From Jiangella alba (GTDB taxonomy: Bacteria; Actinomycetota; Actinomycetes; Jiangellales; Jiangellaceae): 64,000 bases of DNA. The position numbers and the translations under genes are program-made. Under the pieces are notes generated by a model that was not told the DNA's origin, ran no database searches, and saw nothing but the letters and a program-made list of their open reading frames with translations. Shown here one piece after another: positions 56,010-64,000 of the stretch. The stretch lies in assembly GCF_900106035.1 (NCBI RefSeq), contig NZ_FNUC01000003.1, positions 248,001 through 312,000 of the forward strand, written 5' to 3'. Positions within the stretch are counted from its first letter, which is position 1. Each line of letters begins with the position of its first letter.

Positions 56010-56699
56010 GTGATCCTTTTCGACAACGTCAGCAAGTTGTACCCGACGCAGAACCAGGCAGCGCTGGAAAGCCTGTCCCTGGAGATCGAGAAGGGCGAGT
56101 TCGTCTTCCTCGTCGGGCCGTCCGGGTCCGGCAAGTCGACCTTCCTGCGGCTGACGCTGCGCGAGGAGAAGCCGACCGCGGGCCGCATCCGCGTCGCCGG
56201 CAAGGACCTCCACCGGCTGTCGAACTGGAAGGTCCCGCACCTGCGCCGCCGCATCGGCACCGTCTTCCAGGACTTCCGGCTGCTGCCGAACAAGACGGTG
56301 TTCGAGAACATCGCGTTCGCACTGCAGGTCATCGGCAAGCCGCGCCGCCAGATCAACCGCGACGTCCCCGCCGTCCTCGAGCTCGTCGGGCTCGACGGCA
56401 AGGAGGACCGGCTGCCCGACCAGCTCTCCGGCGGCGAGCAGCAGCGCGTCGCCGTCGCCCGCGCGTTCGTCAACCGCCCGCTGATCCTGCTGGCCGACGA
56501 GCCCACCGGAAACCTCGACCCGGGCACCAGCGTCGGCATCATGAAGCTGCTCGACCGCATCAACCGCACGGGCACCACCGTGGTCATGGCCACCCACGAC
56601 CAGTCCATCGTCGACCAGATGCGCAAGCGCGTCATCGAGCTCGAGCACGGCAAGCTGGTCCGCGACCAGTCGCGCGGCGTCTACGGCTACACCCGCTGA
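56010..56699 (+). CDS. ftsE: Cell division ATP-binding protein FtsE
   Basis: A 229-residue ABC ATPase that drives FtsX. Walker A is GPSGSGKST (residues 36-44), the signature is [17 protein letters not shown], and Walker B is [16 protein letters not shown] is the start, giving [14 protein letters not shown], typical of FtsE. It pairs with ftsX forty bases downstream. The FtsEX complex activates peptidoglycan hydrolases at the septum; a likely target is encoded nearby. Confidence 0.96.
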   Translation: MILFDNVSKLYPTQNQAALESLSLEIEKGEFVFLVGPSGSGKSTFLRLTLREEKPTAGRIRVAGKDLHRLSNWKVPHLRRRIGTVFQDFRLLPNKTVFENIAFALQVIGKPRRQINRDVPAVLELVGLDGKEDRLPDQLSGGEQQRVAVARAFVNRPLILLADEPTGNLDPGTSVGIMKLLDRINRTGTTVVMATHDQSIVDQMRKRVIELEHGKLVRDQSRGVYGYTR

Positions 56700-56739
56700 C
56701 ACCGCCCTTCGTCCCGAACCCGCCGACCCGGAAGAAACC

Positions 56740-57645
56740 ATGCGCTTCCAGTACGTCCTGTCCGAGATCACCACCGGCCTGCGCCGCAACCTGACGATGA
56801 CCATCGCGCTCGTCATCGTGGTGGCCATCTCCATCGCCATGCTGGGCGCCGGCCTGCTGATCCGATCCCAGGCCGAGACCACCAAGGGCTACTGGTACGA
56901 CCGCATCGAGATCTCGGTGTTCATGTGCAACGAGTACTCGACCGGGGCCGGCTGTGCCGACGGCGCCGTCACCGACGCGCAGCGCGACACCATCCGGCAG
57001 ACGCTGGAGTCGCACCCCGAGGTCGACGAGGTGTTCTACGAGAACCAGGAGCAGGCGTTCGAGCGGTTCAGCGAGCAGTTCGACGACTCCGACATCGGCG
57101 GCATCATCACGCCCGACCAGCTCCCCGAGTCCTTCCGCGTCGCCCTGCAGGACCCCGAACAGTACGACGGCGTCGTCTCGGCGGTGGCCGGGCTGCCCGG
57201 TGTCCAGGAGGTCACCGACCAGCGGCAGCTGCTCGAACCACTCTTCCGGACGCTCGACGGGTTCCAGCTGGTCGCGTTCGCCATCACCGTCATCCAGATC
57301 ATCGCGGCGGTGCTGCTGATCGGTAACACCATCCGGCTGGCCGCGTTCAACCGCCGCCGCGAGACCGGCATCATGCGGCTGGTCGGCGCGTCGAACTTCT
57401 ACATCCAGCTCCCGTTCATCCTGGAAGCGGCCATCGCCGGCCTGCTCGGCTCGGTGCTCGGCGTCATCGCCCTCTTCGGCGGCGTCGAACTGATCGTCGG
57501 CCGGTTCATCGCGCCGAACCTCCAGTTCACGTCGTGGGTCGACAGCGCCGACGTGTGGGCGGCGACGCCCTGGCTGCTGGTGGCCGGCGTGCTGTTCTCG
57601 ATGCTGGCCTCGTTCGTGACGCTCCGCCGCTACCTGCGCGTTTAG
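56740..57645 (+). CDS. ftsX: Cell division protein FtsX
   Basis: A 301-residue membrane partner of FtsE. Four transmembrane segments are seen: TMTIALVIVVAISIAMLGAG near residue 20, LVAFAITVIQIIAAVLLIG, a third near residue 235 (AAIAGLLGSVLGVIALF), and a last one at TPWLLVAGVLFSMLASFV. The large extracellular loop (about 45-165) contains two cysteines and would contact the hydrolase. RRRETGIMRLVGASNFYI is the typical FtsX intracellular loop. Start ATG has a GAAGAAACC ribosome region. Confidence 0.95.
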   Translation: MRFQYVLSEITTGLRRNLTMTIALVIVVAISIAMLGAGLLIRSQAETTKGYWYDRIEISVFMCNEYSTGAGCADGAVTDAQRDTIRQTLESHPEVDEVFYENQEQAFERFSEQFDDSDIGGIITPDQLPESFRVALQDPEQYDGVVSAVAGLPGVQEVTDQRQLLEPLFRTLDGFQLVAFAITVIQIIAAVLLIGNTIRLAAFNRRRETGIMRLVGASNFYIQLPFILEAAIAGLLGSVLGVIALFGGVELIVGRFIAPNLQFTSWVDSADVWAATPWLLVAGVLFSMLASFVTLRRYLRV

Positions 57646-57745
57646 CACTGGACCGGCGTCGGCCACTCGCCGCTCATGGCGAGGTGGCGGGCGGCCGGGC
57701 GCGGTCCGTCACCGTAGGGGTCGCTGGCGCGCGGACCTTGTCGAT

Positions 57746-57808
57746 GCGCGGACGTTGTCGGCGCCCGCCCGTAGGGTGGGTGCCCTCCCGGCCGGGCGGG
57801 GACCGTAC
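57746..57808. repeat. 63-bp repeat, copy 1, related to the 13-kb repeat
   Basis: It begins GCGCGGACGTTGTCGGCGCC and ends GCGGGGACCGTAC, and is identical to 57981-58043. Its reverse complement contains CTACGGGCG followed by CCGACAACGTCCGCG, shared with the repeat units at 13181-13670. Confidence 0.8.
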
Positions 57809-57980
57809 CTCGCGTCAGTCGAGTCGGCCGAGCTTGACGGAGCGGCCGCGCCGGTAGCGGGCGGGGCCTCAGCCGACCCCGCGGCGGCGCACCAGCCGGA
57901 CTGCGGCCAGGCCCGCGGCGGCGCACCAGCCGGACCGCGGCCAGACTCGCGGTGGCGGACCGCCCCGGGCCTCGGCCGGC

Positions 57981-58043
57981 GCGCGGACGTTGTCGGCGCC
58001 CGCCCGTAGGGTGGGTGCCCTCCCGGCCGGGCGGGGACCGTAC
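57981..58043. repeat. 63-bp repeat, copy 2
   Basis: Exact copy of 57746-57808, 235 bases downstream in the same orientation. The flanks, including CGGCCGCGCCGGTAGCGGGC, are also similar, so the true unit is longer than the identical core. Confidence 0.8.
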
Positions 58044-58283
58044 GTCGGGTCGACCGGGCTCGACGAAGCGGCCGCGCCGGTAGCGGGCGGGGGCTCGGCC
58101 AGACCCGTGCCGGCGCATCACCGAGGCGGCCGCGCGGCCCTCATCGGCACCGTCCGACACGCCGAGGCGGCGAAATCCGGCGTCCCCGCCGATTCGCGGC
58201 ACTTGCCCACCTTGTGCGCTCGCCTGCGGAAATGACAGCGCTGTAGTTATCGCGGGCTGCTTCGCGGCCAGAGTGAATGGTGT

Positions 58284-58313
58284 TACGGTCATGCACGAGT
58301 GGTGCGAGGGAGG
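58284..58313 (+). promoter_or_regulatory. -10 and ribosome site of the M23 gene
   Basis: TACGGT (58284-58289) fits TANNNT, and GAGGGAGG (58306-58313) is six bases before the GTG start. TTCGCG lies 17 bases before the -10 as a weak -35. Confidence 0.45.
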
Positions 58314-58318
58314 CCGCT

Positions 58319-59758
58319 GTGAAGGCTGTGACAACTGAGACGTCGTGGGCGCGGCGGGTGACCGTGATCGTCGTCACCGTCGGCCTTCTCTGCACCGGTC
58401 TGAGCCAGGCATGGGCCACGTCCGACGCCGAGCGACGGTTGAAGGACGCGCAGAACAGCCTGGAGCACGCCCAGGATCAGCTGGCCCACTCCACGCAGGC
58501 GCTCGCCGACGCGACGGCCGCGTACCAGGCGGCGACGGCGCAGTTGCCGGCCGCCGAGGCGACGCTGGCCGGTGCACAGCAGGGCCTGGCCACCGCCGAG
58601 CACGAGCTCGAGGTCGCACGCGGCGAGGTCGCCGCGGCACGGGCGGCGGACGAGGCGGCGGCGCAGAAGCTGGCCGAGGCCGAGAAGAAGGTCAAGGACC
58701 AGATCGCCAAGATCGACGATGTCACCGAGCGGATCGACGGCAAGCGGGCGTCGATCAGCCAGGTCGCCGTCGAGGCGTACACCCGCGGCGTCGGCGCCGA
58801 CCTCGCCAGCCTCACCATCCTCATGCAGGCCGACAGCATGGACGCGCTCGCCGCACGCGCCGCCGCGTCGACGTCGGTGCTGACGGCCGAGAACACCATC
58901 CTCGGCGCCCTCAAGGACGACCGCGCCGAGCTGGCCAACGAGCGCGTCGTCCTCGAAGACCTCGAAGCGGCCGCCGAGGAGGCCCGCCAGCTGGCGGCCG
59001 CCACCCTGCAGGCGACGGAGGAGCGCGAGCAGGCCGCCGAGGCCGCCCGCGCCACCGCGCAGGCGGCCAGCGACGCCGCCGCGGCGGCGAAGGCCGAGGT
59101 CGACCAGCTCGTCTCCGCCCGCGACGGTGCGAGGACGGCGGCGGAGGCGGCCCAGGTCGCGGACCAGGCCCAGACGGCGGCCTGGTCGGCCGAGCGGGAC
59201 CAGATCGAGGCCGAGATCGCCGAGATCCAGCGCAGGCAGCAGGAAGAGGCCGAGCAGGAGCAGGCCGAGCAGGAAGCCGAAGAGGACAACGGCGGCGGCG
59301 GTGGCGGCGGCGGAAACGGCGGCGGCGGAGGCGGCGGCGGTGGAGGAGGCGGCGGCGGTGGCGGCAGCTCCGTCACGCTGGCCTTCCCGACCGCGAACCC
59401 GTACGTCACGTCGCCCTACGGCATGCGCGTCCACCCGGTCACCGGCGTCTACAAGCTGCACGACGGCACCGACTTCCGGGCCTACTGCGGCACGCCGATC
59501 CGCGCGGCCGCCGCGGGCACCGTCGAGTGGGCCTACTACCGGGGCGCGTACGGCAACCAGGTCGCCGTCAGTCACCGGCGCATGGTGTCGACGTACAGCC
59601 ACCTGTCGCGGTTCGCCGTCAGCGATGGCGAGAGCGTGTCGCAGGGCGAGATCATCGGCTACTCCGGCACGACCGGCAGCTCGACCGCGTGCCACCTGCA
59701 CTTCATGCTCTACGTCGGCGGCGAGCGCGTGAACCCGATGAACTACCTCGGGCAATAA
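58319..59758 (+). CDS. Coiled-coil M23 peptidase, probable FtsEX-dependent wall hydrolase
   Basis: A 479-residue exported protein. The signal peptide is [20 protein letters not shown] near residues 14-33. Residues 35-315 are an Ala/Glu/Gln-rich coiled coil as in PcsB and EnvC proteins. A linker of about 25 residues is nearly all glycine. The C-terminal LytM domain has the zinc ligands in LHDGTDF (HxxxD) and HLHF (HxH), so it should be an active endopeptidase. PcsB-like proteins act with FtsEX, encoded just upstream; in mycobacteria the partner RipC is NlpC/P60, so the M23 type is a variation. smpB follows. Confidence 0.92.
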   Translation: MKAVTTETSWARRVTVIVVTVGLLCTGLSQAWATSDAERRLKDAQNSLEHAQDQLAHSTQALADATAAYQAATAQLPAAEATLAGAQQGLATAEHELEVARGEVAAARAADEAAAQKLAEAEKKVKDQIAKIDDVTERIDGKRASISQVAVEAYTRGVGADLASLTILMQADSMDALAARAAASTSVLTAENTILGALKDDRAELANERVVLEDLEAAAEEARQLAAATLQATEEREQAAEAARATAQAASDAAAAAKAEVDQLVSARDGARTAAEAAQVADQAQTAAWSAERDQIEAEIAEIQRRQQEEAEQEQAEQEAEEDNGGGGGGGGNGGGGGGGGGGGGGGGGSSVTLAFPTANPYVTSPYGMRVHPVTGVYKLHDGTDFRAYCGTPIRAAAAGTVEWAYYRGAYGNQVAVSHRRMVSTYSHLSRFAVSDGESVSQGEIIGYSGTTGSSTACHLHFMLYVGGERVNPMNYLGQ

Positions 59759-59799
59759 CGCAGTCGTCTCGGGGGCACCGGAGGTGCGATCCTTGGGGC

Positions 59800-60273
59800 A
59801 TGGCACGAGAACGCGGACGCACCGTGGTGGCCCAGAACCGCAAGGCCCGCCACGACTACCACATCGACGACACCTACGAGGCCGGCATCGTCCTGACCGG
59901 CACCGAGGTGAAGGCGCTGCGGGCCGGCAAGGCGTCGCTGGTCGACGGGTTCGCCGAGGTCCGCGACGGCGAGGTGTGGCTGCGCAACGTGCACATCCCC
60001 GAGTACGACCTCGGCACCTGGAACAACCACGCGCCGCGGCGTTCGCGCAAGCTGCTGCTGCGCAAGGACGAGATCAGCAAGCTGATCGGCAAGACTCGCG
60101 AGACCGGGTACACGCTGGTCCCGCTGACGCTGTACTTCAAGGACGGCTACGCCAAGATCGAGCTGGCGCTGGCCCGGGGCAAGAAGGCCTACGACAAGCG
60201 GCACACGCTGGCCGAGCGCGAGGCGAAGCGCGAGGCCGAGCGCGCCATGGCCAACGCCCGCCGCAAGCGCTGA
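59800..60273 (+). CDS. smpB: SsrA-binding protein SmpB
   Basis: A 157-residue RNA-binding protein that brings tmRNA to stalled ribosomes. Motifs include [35 protein letters not shown] and the basic C-terminal tail [20 protein letters not shown]. The ATG start follows GGAGGTG at 59780. No tmRNA gene is seen on either side. The order ftsE-ftsX-hydrolase-smpB is common in actinobacteria. Confidence 0.96.
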   Translation: MARERGRTVVAQNRKARHDYHIDDTYEAGIVLTGTEVKALRAGKASLVDGFAEVRDGEVWLRNVHIPEYDLGTWNNHAPRRSRKLLLRKDEISKLIGKTRETGYTLVPLTLYFKDGYAKIELALARGKKAYDKRHTLAEREAKREAERAMANARRKR

Positions 60274-60280
60274 GCCCGCG

Positions 60281-61288
60281 GTGAGCCCGCGGCGGGTCGC
60301 GACGGCGACAGCCCTGCTCCTGGCGGCGATGCTGCTGGCCGGCTGCGGCGGGGGCTCCGCGGCCTCGACGCCGTCGCCGTCCGCCTCGACGTCGACCACG
60401 ACGGCGACGGCGACGCCCACCCCGGCCCCGGCCTGGCCGCTGACCGGCCTGCCGGCGCCGTCGGCCGCCGACGCCGCGAGGCCGGCGCTGGTCGTGAAGA
60501 TCGACAACACGCCGTCGTCGGCGCCGCAGCTGGGGCTGTCGAAGGCCGACCTCGTGGTCGAGGAGCTGGTCGAGGGCGGGCTGACCCGGCTGGCCGCGAT
60601 GTTCCAGTCGGCGCTGCCGCCGGTCGCCGGGCCGGTGCGGTCGGTGCGCACCACCGACGCCGGTCTCGCGCTGCCGGCCGGCGGCGTGCTGGTCGCGTCC
60701 GGCGGCGCGGAGCGGGTGCTGAAGGCGCTGGACGAGGCCGGCGTCACCGTGCTGACCGGCGGCGGCAACGGTCTGTCCCGCGACCACAGCCGGCCGGCGC
60801 CGTACAACGTCATGCTCGATCCCGCCCAGGCGGTGGCGAGCCTGCCCGCCGGCGCCGGCGTCCCCACCGGCCCGTACCTGCCGTGGGGGACGGCGCCCGC
60901 GGGCCGGCCGGTCGGCGGCGCCGTCGTGACGTTCTCCGCCGCGCGCACCTCGACGTGGACGTGGTCCGACGGCGTCTGGGTGCTCGACGGCGACCACGCG
61001 GCCGACGGCGACCGGTTCGGCCCGGCGACGGTGCTGGTGCTGCGGGTCGAGCTGCGCGACGCCGGCTACGAGGACCCGGCCGGCAACCCGGTCCCCGAGA
61101 CCGTCCTCGTCGGCTCCGGCGCCGCGACGCTGCTCACCGGCGGCGCGGCCGTCGAGGGCACGTGGAGCAAGGAGTCGCTGGCGGCGCCGCTGACGCTGGC
61201 CGACGCCGCCGGGGCGCCGCTGCACGTGCCGCCGGGGCGGGTGTGGATCGAGCTGGTCCCCGACTCCGGCTCGGTGACGCTGCGCTGA
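60281..61288 (+). CDS. DUF3048-domain lipoprotein
   Basis: A 335-residue exported lipoprotein. Signal peptide RVATATALLLAAMLLAGC ends at Cys22 (LAGC lipobox). A Ser/Thr/Pro linker is followed by the DUF3048 domain: PLTGLPAPSAADAARPALVV, DLVVEELVEGGLTRLAAMFQ and AGPVRSVRTTDAGLA. Family members such as YerB are found at the cell surface but lack a firm function. The GTG start is seven bases after smpB, with GAGCCCGCG between, so the two may be cotranscribed. Confidence 0.85.
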   Translation: MSPRRVATATALLLAAMLLAGCGGGSAASTPSPSASTSTTTATATPTPAPAWPLTGLPAPSAADAARPALVVKIDNTPSSAPQLGLSKADLVVEELVEGGLTRLAAMFQSALPPVAGPVRSVRTTDAGLALPAGGVLVASGGAERVLKALDEAGVTVLTGGGNGLSRDHSRPAPYNVMLDPAQAVASLPAGAGVPTGPYLPWGTAPAGRPVGGAVVTFSAARTSTWTWSDGVWVLDGDHAADGDRFGPATVLVLRVELRDAGYEDPAGNPVPETVLVGSGAATLLTGGAAVEGTWSKESLAAPLTLADAAGAPLHVPPGRVWIELVPDSGSVTLR

Positions 61289-61311
61289 CCGCGCCGTGCG
61301 AGGCTGGCCCG

Positions 61312-61794
61312 ATGACCGACGACGCATGGGAACGACGCATCGCCGCCGCGTGGGCGTCCATCGACGAGTACGACGACGACGCGTTCCGGGCCGTCGTCGA
61401 CGACCTGGCCGCCGAGCTGCCCGCGGGGCACCCCGTCGCGGCGTTCGAGCGGGCCTGCGCCTTCGACTCGACCGGCCGTCCCGACCTCGCCGAACCGCTC
61501 TACCGTGAGGCGCTGGCCGGCGAGCTGCCGGGCGAGCGTCGTCGCCGGGCGGTGATCCAGTTGGCCAGCACCGTCCGCAACCTCGGCCGTCCGGGTGAGA
61601 GCGTCGAGCTGCTCATCGCGGAGCAGGGCCGCGGCTCGGACCACCTGGACGACGCGGTCAGCTGCGTGCTCGCGCTGGCGCTCACCGACGCCGGGCGCGA
61701 GCGCGAGGCCGTCTCCGTCGCCGTCGGCGCGCTGGCCCGGCACCTGCCGCGCTACCAGCGCTCGATGGCCGCCTACGCCCGGGCCCTGGTCTAG
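61312..61794 (+). CDS. Small TPR-like protein
   Basis: A 160-residue, mostly helical, acidic protein. FERACAFDSTGRPDLAEPLY and RRAVIQLASTVRNLGRPGES are two tetratricopeptide-like units, and a third may follow at AVSCVLALALTDAGREREAV. This fits the short tetratricopeptide proteins common in actinobacteria. No signal or membrane segment is seen. ATG follows a GAGG ribosome region. Role unknown. Confidence 0.75.
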   Translation: MTDDAWERRIAAAWASIDEYDDDAFRAVVDDLAAELPAGHPVAAFERACAFDSTGRPDLAEPLYREALAGELPGERRRRAVIQLASTVRNLGRPGESVELLIAEQGRGSDHLDDAVSCVLALALTDAGREREAVSVAVGALARHLPRYQRSMAAYARALV

Positions 61795-61826
61795 GACGAC
61801 GTGATCCGCGCCGCACTCGGGAGGCC

Positions 61827-61855
61827 TTGCCAGGCCGCTTAAAAGAAGGGATATT
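61827..61855 (+). promoter_or_regulatory. Possible promoter of the 61-aa gene and MaoC
   Basis: TTGCCA (61827-61832), 17 bases and GATATT (61850-61855) precede GGAGG by about 25 bases. The spot is unusually AT-rich for the window (TTAAAAGAAGGGATATTCG). Confidence 0.4.
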
Positions 61856-61890
61856 CGTTTTAGGAACTCGCCGACCCACGGAGGCATCCC

Positions 61891-62076
61891 GTGACGCCAC
61901 CACGCGCGCTGCAAGGCCGACCGCCGGTGCGGATGGAGCGGGTCGCCGGGCGGTGGTGGTGGGTCCGGCGCGACTGCTACGGCCGGGTCGCCGCGATGGC
62001 GGCGGACCTCGACGGCGTCCGGACGCTCGACGTCGCCGTGGTCGTCCGGCGCGATGGGGCGGGAGCCCGCCGATGA
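61891..62076 (+). CDS. Small basic hypothetical protein
   Basis: A 61-residue Arg-rich protein. GGAGG lies about six bases before its GTG, and its stop overlaps the ATG of the MaoC gene (ATGA), which argues for translation. RVAGRWWWVRRDCYGRVAAM is the most distinctive stretch. No family is recognised. It could be a functional leader peptide for MaoC or a remnant of a larger gene. Confidence 0.45.
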   Translation: MTPPRALQGRPPVRMERVAGRWWWVRRDCYGRVAAMAADLDGVRTLDVAVVVRRDGAGARR

Positions 62077-62498
62077 CGTCGTCCATCGTGGAGGCGGGCC
62101 TGGCGGCCGGGACCGTCGTGGCGAGTGACGAGTACCGGATCAGCCGCGCGGACCTGGTCCGCTACGCCGGCGCGTCGCACGACTTCAACCCCCTGCACTG
62201 GAGCCCGCGGGTCGCCGCCGCGGCCGGGCTGCCCGGCGTGATCGCGCACGGCACCCTCCTCCTCGGCCTGGTGACGCGGCTGCTGACCGGCTGGCTGGGT
62301 GACCCGGAGCGGCTCGACGAGCTCACCTTCCGCTTCGTGCGCCCCGTCGTGGTGCCAGACGACGACGTCACGGTCGCGCTATCGGCCCGGGTCGCGGAGC
62401 GTCAACCGGACGGCCGGGTCGCCCTGACGGTGGTCGGGTCGGTCGAGGGCGCCGGCACCGTGGGCCGGGGCCGGGCGATCGTCCGGCCGCCGGACTAG
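62073..62498 (+). CDS. MaoC-like hot-dog dehydratase
   Basis: A 141-residue protein of the R-specific enoyl hydratase type, related to HadB of mycobacteria. The hydratase motif is YAGASHDFNPLHW with the Asp-His pair, followed by GLPGVIAHGTLLLGL. It hydrates enoyl-CoA or dehydrates 3-hydroxyacyl thioesters. Coupling with the 61-aa ORF is by ATGA overlap; the usual HadA partner is not present. Its stop shares CTAG with the convergent acyl-CoA dehydrogenase gene. Confidence 0.88.
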   Translation: MTSSIVEAGLAAGTVVASDEYRISRADLVRYAGASHDFNPLHWSPRVAAAAGLPGVIAHGTLLLGLVTRLLTGWLGDPERLDELTFRFVRPVVVPDDDVTVALSARVAERQPDGRVALTVVGSVEGAGTVGRGRAIVRPPD

Positions 62499-64000
62499 AG
62501 TGCGCGGCGGGCGACGTTCTCGCCGGGCTCGGCGGACGGCGCGACCGGCGCGATCCACGGGCCGGTGCCCTCGCTCTGGTCCAGCACGTCCGCCTCGAAC
62601 CACGTGTGCTCGCCGGCCAGCACGGCCTTCGCCAGGGCTTCGTCGGCGCCGTCGGTGTTGCGCCAGAGCGCGTCGAACAGCCGCTCGACCCGCAGCCGGG
62701 CCTGCCGCGCGAACACGTCGGCCAGTTGGACGGAGCCGGAGTCGGGCAGCATGCGCGCCCGCACGCAGGACGCCGCGATGGCGAACAGTTCGGCGCCGAT
62801 GTCGACGATCCGGCCGAGGAAGCCCTGCTTGCGCTCGAGGCCGCCCTGCCAGCGGGCCATGCCGTAGAACGTCGACCGTGCCAGCCGCCGCGACGCGCGC
62901 TCGACGTAGCGCAGGTGCGGCGCCAGCACGCCGAAGTCCTGGTAGGACGTCGGCAGCTGGCCGGGCCCGGTGACCAGCTGCGGCAGCCACTTCGCGTAGA
63001 ACCCGGTCGCCTTGACCGCCGCCCTCGCCTTGCCCGGCAGCGCGACGTCGGGGTCGACGATGTCGCCGGCGGCCTGCAGGTGGGCGTCGACGGCCTCGCG
63101 GGCGACGAGCAGGTGCATGATCTCCGTCGAGCCCTCGAAGATGCGGTTGATGCGCACGTCGCGCAGGATCTGCTCGGCCGGGACCGCGCGTTCGCCGCGG
63201 GCCCGCAGCGAGTCGGCGGTCTCGTAGCCGCGGCCGCCGCGGATCTGCACCAGCTCGTCGGCCACCTGCCAGGCCGTCTCGCTGCACCAGAGCTTCGCCA
63301 GCGCCGCCTCGATGCGGATGTCGCGCCGCCCCTCGTCGGCCAGGTGGGCGGAGAGGTCGAGGACCGCCTCCTGCGCGAACGACGTGGCCGCGATGTAGGA
63401 CAGCTTGTGCGCGACGGCGGCGTGCCGGCCGACCGGGCGGCCCCACTGCACCCGCTCGGCGGACCACTCGCGGGCGATCTTCAGGCACCACTTCGACGCC
63501 GCCGTGCACAGCGCCGGAATCGAGAGCCGTCCGGTGTTCAGTGTGGTCAGCGCGATCTTCAGGCCCTCGCCCTCGCGGCCGACGCGGTTGGCGGCCGGCA
63601 CCCTGACGCCGTCGAGCCGGGTGACGCCGTTCTCGATGCCCTTCAGCCCCATGAACGTGTTGCGGTGTTCGACGGTGATGCCGGGGGAGTCGGCCTCGAC
63701 GACGAACGCCGTGACGCCGCCGCTGCCGCCGTCGTGCTCGGGGACCCGCGCCATGACGATCAGCAGCTCGGCGATGACGCCGTTGGTGGTCCACAGCTTG
63801 GTGCCGCTGAGCTCGTAGGCCGCGCCGCCGTCGACCGGGACGGCCTGCGCCGCGAGGCGGGCGGGGTCGGAGCCGACGTCGGGCTCGGTGAGCAGGAACG
63901 CGCTGATGGCGCCGGCGGCGCAGCGGGGCAGGAACGCCCGCTTCTGCTCGTCGGTGCCGAACAGCTTCACCGGCTCCGGGACGCCGATCGACTGGTGCGC
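62495..64000 (-). CDS. Acyl-CoA dehydrogenase, partial (5' end beyond window)
   Basis: The C-terminal 501 residues of a flavoenzyme. FAD and substrate segments are FLLTEPDVGSDPARLAAQAV and TKLWTTNGVIAELLIVMA; the catalytic Glu lies in INRIFEGSTEIMHLL. A long C-terminal extension of about 180 residues follows (GKARAAVKATGFYAKWLPQL), as in the large dehydrogenases of the long-chain type. The start is outside the window; the frame is open to the last base. The neighbouring MaoC protein suggests fatty-acid turnover. Confidence 0.9.
   Translation of the reverse strand, partial: AHQSIGVPEPVKLFGTDEQKRAFLPRCAAGAISAFLLTEPDVGSDPARLAAQAVPVDGGAAYELSGTKLWTTNGVIAELLIVMARVPEHDGGSGGVTAFVVEADSPGITVEHRNTFMGLKGIENGVTRLDGVRVPAANRVGREGEGLKIALTTLNTGRLSIPALCTAASKWCLKIAREWSAERVQWGRPVGRHAAVAHKLSYIAATSFAQEAVLDLSAHLADEGRRDIRIEAALAKLWCSETAWQVADELVQIRGGRGYETADSLRARGERAVPAEQILRDVRINRIFEGSTEIMHLLVAREAVDAHLQAAGDIVDPDVALPGKARAAVKATGFYAKWLPQLVTGPGQLPTSYQDFGVLAPHLRYVERASRRLARSTFYGMARWQGGLERKQGFLGRIVDIGAELFAIAASCVRARMLPDSGSVQLADVFARQARLRVERLFDALWRNTDGADEALAKAVLAGEHTWFEADVLDQSEGTGPWIAPVAPSAEPGENVARRAL

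Larger units (their letters stand above)
57646..58318. other. Gap between ftsX and the M23 gene
   Basis: No frame looks coding. The gap holds two identical 63-base sequences, given separately, with GGCGGCGCACCAGCCGGAC also repeated in between (57882 and 57917). The downstream end contains the promoter and ribosome site of the M23 gene. Confidence 0.65.

Noticed and set aside
59759-60280. Search for tmRNA next to smpB
   Set aside because: Neither flank shows a tRNA-like end or a peptide tag ORF; smpB is followed within seven bases by a lipoprotein gene.

Overview
This is about 64 kb of chromosome from a very GC-rich Actinomycetota bacterium. Third codon positions are almost always G or C, GTG starts are common, and neighbouring genes often overlap by GTGA or TGATG. 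The backbone follows the order known from mycobacteria and relatives: phosphomannomutase, Trm112, a SIS-domain protein, manA, a cation transporter, ahcY, an RDD/SpoIIM/DUF58/MoxR/DUF4350/DUF4129 membrane cluster, mtrA-mtrB-lpqB, comF, hpf, secA, an Rv3235-like protein, and later prfB-ftsE-ftsX-(M23 hydrolase)-smpB. A Jiangella- or Nocardioides-like organism would fit, but that is inference. There is no integrase, transposase, tRNA, rRNA or CRISPR array in the window.

Region by region. 1-4.1 kb holds mannose metabolism (partial manB, trm112, SIS protein, manA) with a PIN-domain remnant and a CDF metal transporter. 4.1-5.9 kb holds a two-gene module on the minus strand: a 370-aa protein whose C-terminal half resembles bacterial RNase A-like toxins, followed by an acidic candidate immunity protein. 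6.1-7.5 kb is ahcY, with a hairpin-rich leader and codon usage unlike its neighbours. 7.5-22 kb is the membrane/AAA cluster, interrupted by a 1,238-aa secreted subtilase, a repeat patch and a LuxR-type regulator. 22-26 kb is the MtrAB-LpqB envelope-control operon. 26-32 kb holds comF with low-complexity insertions, hpf, a YcaQ-type glycosylase, a 142-bp higher-order tandem repeat and a double-GNAT protein. 32-41 kb holds secA, an SGNH hydrolase, the Rv3235-like protein, a patatin, a small unknown protein and a DUF2505 protein. 41-47 kb has tryptophan dioxygenase and the giant NAD-glutamate dehydrogenase. 47-51 kb is an MMPL transporter divergent from a TetR regulator. 51-54.5 kb is a tightly coupled hydroxyacid dehydrogenase/P450/ferredoxin/ferredoxin-reductase operon. 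54.7-60.3 kb is prfB-ftsE-ftsX, a coiled-coil M23 hydrolase and smpB. 60.3-64 kb has a DUF3048 lipoprotein, a TPR-like protein, a small ORF coupled to a MaoC dehydratase, and a partial acyl-CoA dehydrogenase.

Functional links. MtrA/MtrB/LpqB and FtsEX plus the M23 hydrolase both concern envelope growth and septal wall cleavage. The DUF58/MoxR/DUF4129 set is a translationally coupled unit of unknown membrane role. The P450 operon looks like a complete mono-oxygenase chain (FAD reductase, [3Fe-4S] ferredoxin, P450). The most unusual content is non-coding: two families of perfect long palindromes (one copy lies inside the mmpL reading frame), a repeat family shared in opposite orientation between 13 kb and 58 kb, and several GC-rich tandem arrays between genes.
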